From NCBI RefSeq assembly GCF_000711715.1, contig NZ_JONN01000001.1:248001-312000 (forward strand): a stretch of 64,000 bases of DNA, given 5' to 3'. The notes below the pieces were generated by a model. It was not told the DNA's origin, made no database searches, and saw nothing but the letters and a program-made list of their open reading frames with translations. Position 1 is the first letter of the stretch. Every line of letters begins with the position of its first letter. This stretch comes from Sphingomonas astaxanthinifaciens DSM 22298 (lineage in GTDB: Bacteria; Pseudomonadota; Alphaproteobacteria; Sphingomonadales; Sphingomonadaceae). A program made the translations under genes and the position numbers. Shown here piece after piece: positions 1 to 8,943 of the stretch.

Positions 1-174
1 GAGGCGACCCAGGCCTTGTGCTTCCTGGCCGGCGCGAACAGCATCTTCACCGGTGACAAGCTGCTGACCACCGCCAATGCGGGTGACAGCAAGGACGCCG
101 CCTTGTTCGCCAAGCTTGGCCTCAAGCCGATGGAGGCCGAGGAACCGATGCGCATGCTGGAGCCCGCCGAATGA
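1..174 (+). CDS. bioB: Biotin synthase, C-terminal end (partial)
   Basis: The window opens inside a reading frame whose last 57 residues match the C-terminus of biotin synthase, the radical-SAM enzyme that inserts sulfur into dethiobiotin. The recognisable part is the end of the TIM barrel, with [15 protein letters not shown] followed by a short tail ending in PAE. The radical-SAM CxxxCxxC motif lies outside the window. The stop overlaps the ATG of the next gene by 4 nt (ATGA at 171-174). Two genes downstream lies a biotin-dependent carboxylase, so the enzyme that makes the cofactor is encoded beside one that uses it. Confidence 0.9.
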   Translation, partial: EATQALCFLAGANSIFTGDKLLTTANAGDSKDAALFAKLGLKPMEAEEPMRMLEPAE

Positions 175-647
175 GTCTGACCCTGCTGATCGCCGCCATC
201 GCCCTGCAGGGCGCCGGAAAGCTGCCGCCCGCCGGCCCTCTGCCTGCGCCGTCCTTCGAGGAAGCGGGGGTGCTTGCGCCGATCAACGAGGCGTTCCGCG
301 CGCTCGAGACGCAGGACCCGGCCGCGCTGCTGCGCGTCGTCAAGGCCGATGGCCGGGTGACGGCGGTGGGCACGCTCGCCAGCGGGGCCACGGGGGTCCG
401 CTCGTCGAGCTGGACCGATTATGCCGCGCGGATGAAGCCGGGCAACGAATTCAAGGAGCGGATCACCAACCCCGCGATCGAGATCGACGGCGACATCGCC
501 ATGGTCTGGGCGCCCTTCACCATCGATGTCGGTGGCAAGATCGTCGCCTGCGGGACCGACCATTTCGATCTCGTCCGCGAGGGCGGCGCGTGGAAGATCC
601 TCAACATCACCTTCTCGTCGCGGACGAGCGGATGCCCGGGCCAATGA
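171..647 (+). CDS. Small secreted NTF2/SnoaL-like protein
   Basis: This 158-residue protein begins with a short hydrophobic segment ([13 protein letters not shown]) that could be a signal peptide or anchor. A SnoaL/NTF2-like fold is suggested by the early [17 protein letters not shown] helix and by the later strands [29 protein letters not shown] and the closing W-K-I-L-N-I strand. Many such proteins bind small ligands or only scaffold, and no catalytic residues can be assigned. It is translationally coupled on both sides: ATGA overlaps join it to bioB and to the carboxylase subunit. Its position suggests a role connected with that acyl-CoA carboxylase operon, which is inference. Confidence 0.75.
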   Translation: MSLTLLIAAIALQGAGKLPPAGPLPAPSFEEAGVLAPINEAFRALETQDPAALLRVVKADGRVTAVGTLASGATGVRSSSWTDYAARMKPGNEFKERITNPAIEIDGDIAMVWAPFTIDVGGKIVACGTDHFDLVREGGAWKILNITFSSRTSGCPGQ

Positions 648-2506
648 TCGGATCGCTGCTCATCGCCAATCGCGGCGAGATCGCCTGCCGGGTGATCCGT
701 ACCGCGCAACGCCTCGGAATCCGCACGGTGGCGGTCTATTCGGATGCCGACGCCGACGCGCTGCACGTACGGATGGCGGACGAGGCGGTGCACATCGGAC
801 CAAGCCCGGTGCGCGAAAGCTATCTCGTCGGCGAGGCAATCATCGCGGCAGCGAAGGATGCGGGCGCGGAAGCGATCCATCCGGGCTACGGCTTCCTCAG
901 CGAAAATGCCGATTTCGCGCAGGCGGTGCTCGATGCCGGGCTGGTGTGGGTCGGCCCGAAGCCGGCCAGCATCCGGGCGATGGGCCTCAAGGATGCCGCG
1001 AAGAAGCTCATGGCCGATGCCGGCGTCCCGGTCACGCCGGGCTATCTCGGCGACGACCAGCGCCCGGAACGCCTCAAGGCCGAAGCCGACGCGATCGGCT
1101 ATCCGGTGCTGATCAAAGCGGTCGCGGGTGGCGGCGGCAAGGGCATGCGCAAGGTCGACCGCGCGGACGACTTCGCCGATGCGCTCGCAAGCTGCCAGCG
1201 CGAGGCGGCCTCGAGCTTCGGCAACGATGTCGTGCTGATCGAGAAATATATCCTCTCGCCGCGCCACATCGAGGTGCAGGTGTTCGGCGATGGCCAGGGC
1301 AATGTCGTCCACCTGTTCGAGCGCGACTGCTCGCTCCAGCGTCGGCACCAGAAGGTCATCGAGGAAGCGCCGGCGCCCGGCATGGACGAGGCCACGCGCG
1401 CCGCCGTCTGCGGGGCCGCGGTCCGGGCGGCCCAGGCGGTCGATTACGAAGGCGCGGGCACGATCGAATTCATCGCCGATGCGAGCGAGGGCCTCCGGGC
1501 CGACCGCGTCTGGTTCATGGAGATGAACACTCGGCTCCAGGTCGAGCATCCGGTGACCGAGGAGATTACGGGTCAGGACCTGGTCGAGTGGCAGCTGCGG
1601 GTCGCGAGCGGCGAACCCTTGCCCCGGCGGCAGGAAGAGCTGTCGATTCATGGCCACGCCATCGAGGCGCGACTCTATGCCGAGGATCCCGCCACCGGCT
1701 TTCTGCCGAGCACGGGCGTGCTGGAGCATTTCGATCTTGGGGAAGAAGGCCGGATCGAGACCGGGGTCGAGGAAGGCGACGAAATCTCGCCCTTCTACGA
1801 TCCGATGATCGCCAAGCTGGTCGTTCTTGGCGACGATCGCGAGGAAGCGATCGGGGCACTGGCCGGTGTGATCGACGAGGTCGAGGTGTGGCCGGTCAGG
1901 ACCAACGCCGGCTTCCTGTTCAATTGCCTGCTCGACGATGATTTCGGCACCGGGGAGATCGATACGGGTTTCATCGCGCGCAAGCTCGACGAGCTGGTGC
2001 CGGCACCCGTCGCGGATGAAGGTGTCTGGCGTGCCGCGGCGGTCATCGCACTCGCCCGCGACGAGGAGGATCCGCTCGCCGGCTTCCGCCTGAACGCGCC
2101 GTCGCAGCCTGCGGTGACGCTGTCGCATGGAAGCGAGCGCCGGCGGATCATCCTCGCCGATGACGAGGATTTCGCGCCCGCTTCGGGTTTTCGCGACGAG
2201 GAGCGGGTGGTCGTCTTCTACGAGGGCCAGGCCCATGAATTTTCGCTCGGCGTGCGCGGGAAGGTCGGCGCGGCCGGCGGCGACGGAAGCATTATCGCGC
2301 CGATGCCCGGCAAGGTGACCAGCGTCGACGTCACGGCCGGCGCGAGCGTCACCAAAGGCCAGCGTCTCCTCACCCTCGAAGCGATGAAGATGGAGCATGC
2401 CATGTTTGCGCCGTTCGACGGGACGGTCACGGAGATCAATGTCGAGGCGGGACAGCAGGTGGCGGTCGAGGCCGTGCTGGCGACCGTGGAGCTGGTGGCC
2501 GTCTAG
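644..2506 (+). CDS. Acetyl/propionyl/methylcrotonyl-CoA carboxylase alpha subunit (biotin carboxylase + BCCP)
   Basis: The 620-residue protein has a biotin carboxylase domain (about residues 1-445: start LLIANRGEIACRVI, ATP-grasp loop GGGGKGM near 165, EMNTRLQVEHPVTE), a linker, and a C-terminal biotinyl domain with EAMKME, the biotinylated lysine being Lys582. It carboxylates biotin with ATP and bicarbonate and needs a carboxyltransferase beta subunit that is not in the window. Residues such as RDCSLQRRHQKVIEEAPAPG and LVEWQLRVA look closest to methylcrotonyl-CoA carboxylase. The bioB neighbour would also suit a propionyl-CoA carboxylase cluster, so substrate is left open. The start chosen is the ATG overlapping the previous stop; an in-frame ATG at 632 is possible. 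Confidence 0.93.
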   Translation: MIGSLLIANRGEIACRVIRTAQRLGIRTVAVYSDADADALHVRMADEAVHIGPSPVRESYLVGEAIIAAAKDAGAEAIHPGYGFLSENADFAQAVLDAGLVWVGPKPASIRAMGLKDAAKKLMADAGVPVTPGYLGDDQRPERLKAEADAIGYPVLIKAVAGGGGKGMRKVDRADDFADALASCQREAASSFGNDVVLIEKYILSPRHIEVQVFGDGQGNVVHLFERDCSLQRRHQKVIEEAPAPGMDEATRAAVCGAAVRAAQAVDYEGAGTIEFIADASEGLRADRVWFMEMNTRLQVEHPVTEEITGQDLVEWQLRVASGEPLPRRQEELSIHGHAIEARLYAEDPATGFLPSTGVLEHFDLGEEGRIETGVEEGDEISPFYDPMIAKLVVLGDDREEAIGALAGVIDEVEVWPVRTNAGFLFNCLLDDDFGTGEIDTGFIARKLDELVPAPVADEGVWRAAAVIALARDEEDPLAGFRLNAPSQPAVTLSHGSERRRIILADDEDFAPASGFRDEERVVVFYEGQAHEFSLGVRGKVGAAGGDGSIIAPMPGKVTSVDVTAGASVTKGQRLLTLEAMKMEHAMFAPFDGTVTEINVEAGQQVAVEAVLATVELVAV

Positions 2507-2617
2507 AAGCCTCAGGTCCCTTGCGCCGGGCTTGATCCGGGAAGGCGCATCTTCTTAAGCGGCGGCACACGAATGCGCGATGCCGGAGCGGATCCGGCGG
2601 ACGAGGAGAGACTGGAC

Positions 2618-3397
<780 letters not shown>

Positions 3398-3398
3398 G

Positions 3399-4187
3399 GT
3401 GGATCGCGCCGCGCTGATCGACGCGCTGATCCCGGCCTGCCTGCAGGCCGGGGCGGTCATCCGCGCGATCCGGGCACGGGGATGCGGCCACGAGCTAAAG
3501 AGTGACTCCTCGCCCGTCACCGAGGCCGATCACGCCGCCGAGGCGATCCTGATCGCCGCGCTGGCGGAGGCCGCCCCCGGCATTCCGGTGGTGGCCGAGG
3601 AAGAGGTTGCCGCGGGGCGCTGCCCCGATCTCGGTGATCTCTTCTTCCTGGTCGATCCGCTCGACGGGACCAAGGAGTTCGTCCGCGGCGGTGACGATTA
3701 CACGGTCAACGTGGGCCTGGTGACCCGGGAAGGACCGGTGCTCGGCCTCGTCTACGCGCCCGAGCAGGATCGGCTCTATGCAGGCGCGGCGGACGGGGAG
3801 GCCTTCGTTCTCGCCGAGGGCGAGCGCGTGCCGCTGCGGGTGGCCGAGCCCCGGCGGCCGCTGGTCGTGGTCGCGTCCAAATCGCATTTCAACGCGGCGA
3901 CCGAGGATTATCTCGCCGCGGCCGCGCCGGGTGCGCAGCGGGTGTCGGTCGGCTCCAGTCTCAAATTCTGCATCGTCGCCGCGGGCGAGGCGGACTTCTA
4001 CCCGCGGCTGTCACCGACCTGCGAATGGGATACGGCCGCGGGCCACGCGGTGCTGCTCGCGGCGGGCGGACGAGTGGACGGCCCCGATGGCGCGCCGCTG
4101 GCTTATGGCAAGCCTGCCTTCCTCAACCCGGGGTTCGCCGCCACGTCGGGGTGGTCCGCGCCGCCGGTCGGACCGGCGCTCGGCTGA
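3399..4187 (+). CDS. cysQ: 3'(2'),5'-bisphosphate nucleotidase, inositol monophosphatase family
   Basis: The protein has the metal-binding signatures of the IMPase superfamily: VAEEE, then DPLDGTKEF, and near the C-terminus the WDTAAGHAVL segment. The KEF after the DPLDGT motif and the SDSSPVTEADHAAE start are typical of CysQ, which removes the 3'-phosphate from PAP made during sulfate assimilation. It is taken from a GTG (3399) one base after the SDR stop, giving 262 residues, the usual CysQ length. An ATG at 3357 would overlap the SDR by 41 nt and add residues atypical of the family. Confidence 0.88.
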   Translation: MDRAALIDALIPACLQAGAVIRAIRARGCGHELKSDSSPVTEADHAAEAILIAALAEAAPGIPVVAEEEVAAGRCPDLGDLFFLVDPLDGTKEFVRGGDDYTVNVGLVTREGPVLGLVYAPEQDRLYAGAADGEAFVLAEGERVPLRVAEPRRPLVVVASKSHFNAATEDYLAAAAPGAQRVSVGSSLKFCIVAAGEADFYPRLSPTCEWDTAAGHAVLLAAGGRVDGPDGAPLAYGKPAFLNPGFAATSGWSAPPVGPALG

Positions 4188-4469
4188 TCAATTCCACAGC
4201 CGCTGGGGCGGGGTGGCGGGCGGGCCGTCATTGTCCTGAAATCGCCACGGCCGGTCCCTGAGCGCCGCGATCACGTCGATTTCGGCCCGGATGCAGTCGA
4301 GTCGGCTGAGCAGTCCGCGCGCTTCGCTTCCCACAAGAGGATCTGCCGCAAGGCGATTGGCGAGGTCCAGCGTGGCCCCGAGCGCGTCCTCAAGCGTCGC
4401 AAGAAGCTCCGGTCCGGACTTATTTGGGAAGGGCGAGGAGGGCATCGCAAAGGGCTCCAGTTGGCGCAA
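4188..4469 (-). CDS. Hypothetical small helical protein
   Basis: A 93-residue protein (85 residues if the internal ATG at 4445 is used) abuts the convergent cysQ stop. The sequence SGPELLATLEDALGATLDLANRLAADPLVG and the following Leu/Ala-rich stretch predict one or two amphipathic helices, and codon use is normal for the region. I recognise no family. The C-terminus is a proline-rich tail ending in LWN. It could pair with the divergently transcribed winged-helix gene at 4607, but nothing in the sequence shows this. Confidence 0.6.
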   Translation of the reverse strand: MRQLEPFAMPSSPFPNKSGPELLATLEDALGATLDLANRLAADPLVGSEARGLLSRLDCIRAEIDVIAALRDRPWRFQDNDGPPATPPQRLWN

Positions 4470-4606
4470 TGCCGACGCTTTACCGGGGAATGCTTTCCCG
4501 CGCCCTTGGAATCCATCGAAGGCGGAGGAAGTTTTTACGCGACAGGACCGCGCATGGCAGTGTAGGTTCGCCCGGCTCGGATGATTAAAGTGCCTAAGGT
4601 GGTGCC

Positions 4607-5524
4607 ATGTCCCGAGCTTCCGTCCTCACAGCCTATGTCCAAGAAGCGGCAACGGCGCCGGTCCTGCTGATCGGAGACACCGCTTCGGCGAGGGCGCGAG
4701 CGCGCTTCACCATCGATAGCAGCAACTTCGATTCCGCGGCCATCCTGACGATGGAGGAAGCCGGCGAAGACGTCGGCCGGATGGCATCGCTGTCGGCGAT
4801 CTGGCTCGAATTCGACGAGCGGCCGGGCAAGGGCGGCAGGCGGCTGCTTGAGCGGATCGGAGAAGAAGCGGCGCGCTTCTCGGCCGGGGTGATCGTTTCC
4901 ACTCCGATGGACCATCTCGACGAGGTGCTGCTTTGGCTCGGCGACGCCCGGGTCGAACTGCTGGTCGACGCCGAGGAAGTGGAGCGCTTGGGCGCGCTGA
5001 CCCTAGCGGCGAGCAACCTCCGGTCTGGTGCGGCCGAGGGCGCGAACGAGACGAGCGACGCCCGGCTGCGGCAGCTGAGCGAGGAAGTCAGCCGGATCGC
5101 GGCGACCCTGGCCCGGCTCGGGACCGCGTCAACCCAGCCGCCGCTGTCGCCCGCAACCATGGCGCCGCCGCGTGGGGACGTGCCCAACGTCCCGGCCGAG
5201 GCGCTGCGGGCGATGATCCGTGCCCGGCGGCTACGCGCGAACTACCTTCCGGCTGACCTGTTTGCCGACCCGGCGTGGGACATGCTCCTCGACCTGCTCC
5301 AGGCGGAGCTGGTCCAGCATCGGGTGCCGGTGTCGAGTCTGTGCATTGCCGCGGCGGTTCCGGCGACGACGGCGCTTCGCTGGATCAAGGCGATGACCGA
5401 GCGCGGCCTGCTGGTCCGGCGCGACGATCCGCATGACGGCCGCCGCGTATTCATCGAGATGGCGCCGGCCACGAGTGCCTCGCTGCGGCACTATTTCCAC
5501 GACGTGGGGCTGAGCGCGATCTGA
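4607..5524 (+). CDS. Winged-helix (MarR-like) DNA-binding protein with N-terminal unknown domain
   Basis: The 305-residue protein ends in a MarR-type winged helix, from about residue 205: DLFADPAWDMLLDLL, the recognition helix region VPATTALRWIKAMTERGLL, and the wing VRRDDPHDGRRVFIEM. The first 130 residues are an alpha/beta region (VLLIGDTASARARARF and VIVSTPMDHLDEVLLWLGDARVELL) that looks receiver-like but lacks a recognisable phosphoacceptor set. A short coiled segment near residue 150 (LRQLSEEVSRIAATLARL) links the two. It is likely a cytoplasmic transcription regulator; its targets are unknown. It stands alone, just upstream of a tRNA gene. Confidence 0.82.
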   Translation: MSRASVLTAYVQEAATAPVLLIGDTASARARARFTIDSSNFDSAAILTMEEAGEDVGRMASLSAIWLEFDERPGKGGRRLLERIGEEAARFSAGVIVSTPMDHLDEVLLWLGDARVELLVDAEEVERLGALTLAASNLRSGAAEGANETSDARLRQLSEEVSRIAATLARLGTASTQPPLSPATMAPPRGDVPNVPAEALRAMIRARRLRANYLPADLFADPAWDMLLDLLQAELVQHRVPVSSLCIAAAVPATTALRWIKAMTERGLLVRRDDPHDGRRVFIEMAPATSASLRHYFHDVGLSAI

Positions 5525-5567
5525 TTTTGCTTGTCAGCGCGTGGCGGCTTCTGCACGGGGGCCGCGA

Positions 5568-5643
5568 GGGCGCTTAGCTCAGCTGGTAGAGCGCTTCCTT
5601 TACACGGAAGATGTCGGCGGTTCGAACCCGTCAGCGCCCACCA
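5568..5643 (+). tRNA. tRNA-Val (anticodon TAC)
   Basis: A 76-nt cloverleaf can be folded by eye. The acceptor stem pairs GGGCGCT (5568-5574) with AGCGCCC (5633-5639). The D arm contains AGCTCAGCTGGTAGAGC, the anticodon stem CTTCC/GGAAG encloses the loop TTTACAC with anticodon TAC, and the T arm carries GGTTCGAACCC. The discriminator is A5640 and the CCA end (5641-5643) is encoded. The anticodon reads GUA and other GUN valine codons. Confidence 0.97.
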
Positions 5644-5680
5644 CCGCCGACGCCGGGAGCTCCGGGGTTTTGGGCGGGGC

Positions 5681-6247
5681 TCAGCCGAGCGCCCTGATCA
5701 GTCGCACGGGCAAGGCGAGATAGGGCGGGTCGCTGACCACGATCTGGCGCGCCCCGCTGCCGAGCGGGAGGAGATGGAGCTTGCCTCCTTCGCGAGCGAG
5801 CAGCCGACCGAAGACGAAGCGGCCGGTCGGGCGCGGCACGAGGACATCGCGGTTCAACGCCCGGCCGAACGATTCCGGCGTCACCCGGTCGCACCAGATC
5901 TCGTCGCCGGCGCGATAATCGCCGACGCTTGCGGTCACGAGAAGGGCGACCTGTCCCGCCTCGGGATGGGGCGGAAGCGCGACCTGCGCCTTGCGGGGTG
6001 CCGCGGCGGCATCGCTGCCGATCAGCGCCAGCACTTCGAGCTTCTCGCTGGCGGGATGGTCGACGAGATCGGTCGCTGCGACCCCGAGGGCGTCGGCGAT
6101 CCGGTTGAGCCAGCCGACCGACACGGTCCGCATGCCGGTCTCGAGGCGGCCGATGGTCTGCGGGGTGGTCGGCGGCGTGCAGGCCCGCGCGACGTCATCA
6201 AGGGTCATGCGCTTTGCCTTGCGAACCTCTCGAATGCGCGTGATCAT
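5681..6247 (-). CDS. XRE-family helix-turn-helix regulator with C-terminal S24-like domain
   Basis: The 188-residue protein starts MITRIREVRKAKRMTLDDVARAC and continues with a phage-repressor-type helix-turn-helix (TPQTIGRLETGMRTVSVGWLNRIADALG). The C-terminal half (GDEIWCDRV, LVPRPTGRFVFGRLLAREGGKLHLLPLG) resembles the LexA/S24 dimerisation-peptidase fold. No clear Ser-Lys autocleavage dyad is visible, so it may only dimerise. An ATG four codons upstream (6259) is also possible. It is divergent from the DUF6456 gene at 6341, and the 93-nt gap between them is the natural place for its operator. Confidence 0.82.
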   Translation of the reverse strand: MITRIREVRKAKRMTLDDVARACTPPTTPQTIGRLETGMRTVSVGWLNRIADALGVAATDLVDHPASEKLEVLALIGSDAAAAPRKAQVALPPHPEAGQVALLVTASVGDYRAGDEIWCDRVTPESFGRALNRDVLVPRPTGRFVFGRLLAREGGKLHLLPLGSGARQIVVSDPPYLALPVRLIRALG

Positions 6248-6340
6248 CGTCGCCTCCATAACCTTTCCGGTGTTTTCTCTGTCCTACATCTCGCCCTTCA
6301 TGGCAAGTTCTTTCGCGACTCGGAGAGCCTGAGAGGTAAA

Positions 6341-6817
6341 ATGTCTCGCCGTTCACTGACTGAAAAGAGCCTGCCAGACACTGCCGCTGCGAGCCGCAGG
6401 ACACGGCGATCGGTCACGGTCAACGAAGTGGAGTCGCCGCTCGGCTGGCTGCGCAAGCACGGTCACCTCAGTCTTCGCCAATATGACGCCGGCGAGCAGC
6501 TTCGAAGTGACTGGGAAGGTGCCAATCTGGCTCCCCGGGTGACGATGCGCTGGGATCCGACGCCGGTTTCGCGCGGAGGCGTGCCAGGGGAGCGGCTGGC
6601 GCCCAGCGAGCGCCAGTCTGCGGCGAGGTCGCGGTTCGACGGGGCAATGGCGGCGTCCGGCCCCGGGATGAGCGACATCCTCTGGCGGATCGTCTGCGCT
6701 GGCGAGGGAATGCGCGAGGCGGAGACCGCGCTCGGCTGGCCCGCGCGGGCAGGCAAGCTGGTGCTGAAAATGGCTCTCGACCGGGTCGCCGATTATTACC
6801 GCTTGCCCGGGGCGTGA
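6341..6817 (+). CDS. DUF6456 domain protein
   Basis: This 158-residue basic protein carries the DUF6456 region: ESPLGWLRKHGHLSLRQYDAGEQLRSDWE at about 30-60 and, near the C-terminus, DILWRIVCAGEGMREAETALGW followed by KLVLKMALDRVADYY. Such proteins are widespread in Alphaproteobacteria and of unknown function; the C-terminal part looks like a helix-turn-helix and the basic N-terminus would suit DNA binding. The ATG at 6341 has a GAGAGGT Shine-Dalgarno at 6331-6337. It is divergent from the XRE regulator. Confidence 0.8.
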   Translation: MSRRSLTEKSLPDTAAASRRTRRSVTVNEVESPLGWLRKHGHLSLRQYDAGEQLRSDWEGANLAPRVTMRWDPTPVSRGGVPGERLAPSERQSAARSRFDGAMAASGPGMSDILWRIVCAGEGMREAETALGWPARAGKLVLKMALDRVADYYRLPGA

Positions 6818-6852
6818 AAGGTGGGAGCGCGCACCGGCGCGCTCCCAAGAGG

Positions 6853-7278
6853 TCAGAGGTTGCTGCCCTCGATGTCGCTGTCGCGGCGCTCGCTGCGCTC
6901 GGACTCGATGTCGGTCGAGCCCATCGACTCGCGGCCCTGATCGTCGAGCGCTCCTTGGCCGTCCTGCGAGAATTGCTGCTCGCGGTCGGTGCCGCGGGTC
7001 ATTTCGGACGATGTGCTGTCGCCCATGTCGTCGGCCGACCCACTGAAGAGGCCGGAATCGCCGTCCTGCTGCGACCTACCGAGGTCGGCGCTCTGGCCGA
7101 GATCGCTGTCCTGACGGCTGATCGTGCCGGTCTCGCCGCTGTTGCCGTAGCTCGCCTGACCGGTCTCTATCTGCTGGTCGAGCGGCAGTTGCTGCCGGTC
7201 CTGGCTGGTCTGCTGGTTGTTCTGCATGTCCTGCTGGTCGAAGCCCTGCTGGCCGGGCGTGCGATCGTCCGCGTTCAT
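6853..7278 (-). CDS. Hypothetical Gln/Asp/Ser-rich disordered protein
   Basis: The 141-residue product is hydrophilic and of low complexity, rich in Gln, Asp, Ser and Gly (QQGFDQQDMQNNQQTSQDRQQ at the start, then many SDL/GQS/SD motifs) with no membrane or globular segment. The ATG (7276-7278) is preceded by a strong GGAGGAG Shine-Dalgarno on this strand, which is the main evidence that it is translated. It lies beyond the terminator of the ribosomal operon, so it probably has its own promoter in 7279-7372. Stress-linked hydrophilin-like roles are possible but unproven; no family is recognised. Confidence 0.65.
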   Translation of the reverse strand: MNADDRTPGQQGFDQQDMQNNQQTSQDRQQLPLDQQIETGQASYGNSGETGTISRQDSDLGQSADLGRSQQDGDSGLFSGSADDMGDSTSSEMTRGTDREQQFSQDGQGALDDQGRESMGSTDIESERSERRDSDIEGSNL

Positions 7279-7372
7279 GTAATCACTCCTCCATTCGCCC
7301 CATCGCTTGGGAGGAAAAGCGCCGGGCTCGGGCGGGCGTTCCGGGGATTGCGACCAGTCGAAGGTGATTGCG

Positions 7373-7407
7373 ACAAAAGAAAAGGCCGCCCGGTCGCCCG
7401 GACGGCC
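7373..7407 (-). terminator. Rho-independent terminator of rpsF-rpsR-rplI operon
   Basis: Read on the minus strand, a GC hairpin is formed by GGCCG (7403-7407) and CCGG pairing with CCGG and CGGCC (7384-7388), with one C-A mismatch. It is followed by the T-rich run TTTTCTTTTGT. It lies 25 nt beyond the rplI stop. Confidence 0.8.
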
Positions 7408-7431
7408 CAATCTTTAAGCGGGAAGAAGCGC

Positions 7432-8037
7432 TCAGGCCTCTTCGGACGCCTCGTCCGAAGCCGGCTCGGAGGCCGCTTCGGCAGTGGCACCGGGTTCCGC
7501 GTTCGGATCGTAATCCTCGGTGAAACCGCCGGTGTCGCGTTCGAACATCTGCGCCATGACGTCGACGCCCTGGGCCTGGAGATCGGCTTCCTCGGGCGAG
7601 CGGGCGACGTTGACCTTGACGGTCACGGCCACTTCCGGGTGAAGCGCGACGCGCACTTCGTGCATGCCGATCGCCTTGATCGGGCGGTCGAGGACCACCT
7701 GGCTCTTGGCGACCTTGGCGCCGTCGGCCTCGAGGGCCTCGACGATGTCGCGGGCCGACACCGAACCGTAGAGCTGGCCGGTGTTCGAGGCCTGACGGAT
7801 CAGCTGAACCGTCTTGCCGTCGACGCCCTTGGCCGACGCCTCGGCCGCCGTGCGACGCTCGGCATTGTCGGACTCGATCTTGGCGCGATTGGCTTCGAAC
7901 AGCTTGCGGTTGGCCTCGTTGGCACGAAGCGCCTTCTTGTTCGGCAGCAGGTAGTTGCGCGCGAAACCGTTCTTGACGGTGACGACGTCGCCGATGCCGC
8001 CGAGCTTCTCGACGCGCTCAAGCAGGATGACTTCCAT
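7432..8037 (-). CDS. rplI: 50S ribosomal protein L9
   Basis: The N-terminal domain [32 protein letters not shown] is the L9 signature, followed by the long connecting helix and a C-terminal rRNA-binding domain ([34 protein letters not shown]). At 201 residues it is longer than the roughly 150-residue L9 of many bacteria because of an acidic, Ala/Glu-rich tail after residue 155 ([14 protein letters not shown] onward), seen in related Alphaproteobacteria. It is the last gene of the rpsF-rpsR-rplI operon and is followed by the terminator at 7373. Confidence 0.97.
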   Translation of the reverse strand: MEVILLERVEKLGGIGDVVTVKNGFARNYLLPNKKALRANEANRKLFEANRAKIESDNAERRTAAEASAKGVDGKTVQLIRQASNTGQLYGSVSARDIVEALEADGAKVAKSQVVLDRPIKAIGMHEVRVALHPEVAVTVKVNVARSPEEADLQAQGVDVMAQMFERDTGGFTEDYDPNAEPGATAEAASEPASDEASEEA

Positions 8038-8049
8038 CTCAGCTGCTCC

Positions 8050-8274
8050 TTACTTGACCACGTAGGGGAGCAGACCGATGTGGCGGGCGCGCTTGATCGC
8101 CTTGGCCAGCTCGCGCTGCTTCTTGGTGCTCACCGCGGTGATGCGGCTGGGGACGATCTTGCCACGCTCGGACACAAAGCCCTGGAGCAGACGGACGTCC
8201 TTGTAATCGATCTTGGGGGCGTCCTTGCCCGAGAAGGGGCAGGACTTGCGGCGGTGGAAGAATGCACGGGCCAT
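8050..8274 (-). CDS. rpsR: 30S ribosomal protein S18
   Basis: This 74-residue protein has the S18 hallmarks: a basic start with [61 protein letters not shown], and normal family length. It sits in the 30S platform and binds with S6. It is 3 nt downstream of rpsF and 12 nt upstream of rplI, the common bacterial order. The product can be assigned with no reservation. Confidence 0.98.
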   Translation of the reverse strand: MARAFFHRRKSCPFSGKDAPKIDYKDVRLLQGFVSERGKIVPSRITAVSTKKQRELAKAIKRARHIGLLPYVVK

Positions 8275-8277
8275 CGG

Positions 8278-8664
8278 TTACGCTCCCATCTCTTCGCGAT
8301 TGCCGCGTTCCGGACGATCCGAACGGCTGCTGCGGTCGCGCTCCTGGCGGCGCATCATGGCCGAGGGACCCTTTTCATGCGCGTCGACGCGGATGGTCAT
8401 GAAGCGGATCACATCTTCGTTGATGCCGGTCTGGCGCTCGAGCTCGGCAACCGCCGCGGCGGGCGCGTCGATGTCGAGCATCACGTAATGCGCCTTGCGG
8501 TTCTTGGCGATGCGATAGGCGAGGCCGCGCAGGCCCCACGTTTCCGCCTTGACGACGGAACCACCGTTTTCGGTGATGATGTTGGTTGCCGTCTCCGCAA
8601 GCGCGTCGACCTGGGCCTGGGCCAGATCCTGTCGCGCGAGGAAGACATGCTCGTAAAGCGGCAT
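8278..8664 (-). CDS. rpsF: 30S ribosomal protein S6
   Basis: [22 protein letters not shown] with [25 protein letters not shown] is the ferredoxin-like S6 fold that pairs with S18 on 16S rRNA. The basic C-terminal tail ([24 protein letters not shown]) extends past the core. The start is placed at the MPLYEH methionine, because the four-codon-longer start at 8676 adds residues not seen in S6. This is the first gene of the operon, and its promoter should lie in 8665-8900, opposite the portal gene. Confidence 0.97.
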   Translation of the reverse strand: MPLYEHVFLARQDLAQAQVDALAETATNIITENGGSVVKAETWGLRGLAYRIAKNRKAHYVMLDIDAPAAAVAELERQTGINEDVIRFMTIRVDAHEKGPSAMMRRQERDRSSRSDRPERGNREEMGA

Positions 8665-8943
8665 GGCTCTTCTCATGTTGGCCGATCGCTGGCGCCTGCC
8701 CCATGCAGACGCCCCTCCGGCTGTCGTCGGTATTGATGACCGTTCCGCAGATCACTCTGCCGAGCGGACGCGGGCCAATGACACAGAGCGGACCGAAAGG
8801 CAAGGCGGACGCCACCGTGCCCCTCACAGAAAACCAAATAGGCACAAAACAATTGACATCGTCACGCTTATATGGCACAAAGAGGCAAGCTAGGCTGATT
8901 CGGCAGACGGATCGGCCCGGTCCAGTGAGATGAAGGAAGTGCG
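8665..8943. other. Intergenic spacer between rpsF and the phage-like portal gene
   Basis: This 279-nt gap separates two divergent genes. No terminase remnant or other coding signal could be found in any frame. It contains an AT-richer patch at 8829-8880 with a TTGACA at 8853-8858 (plus strand) and a TATAAG at 8872-8867 (minus strand), either of which could belong to promoters, but neither has a convincing partner box at 17 nt. Two GGCACAAA words (8841, 8874) repeat 33 nt apart. Confidence 0.35.

Noticed and set aside
8665..8943. A remnant of the GTA terminase upstream of the portal
   Set aside because: Translations in all frames of this spacer show no terminase motif.
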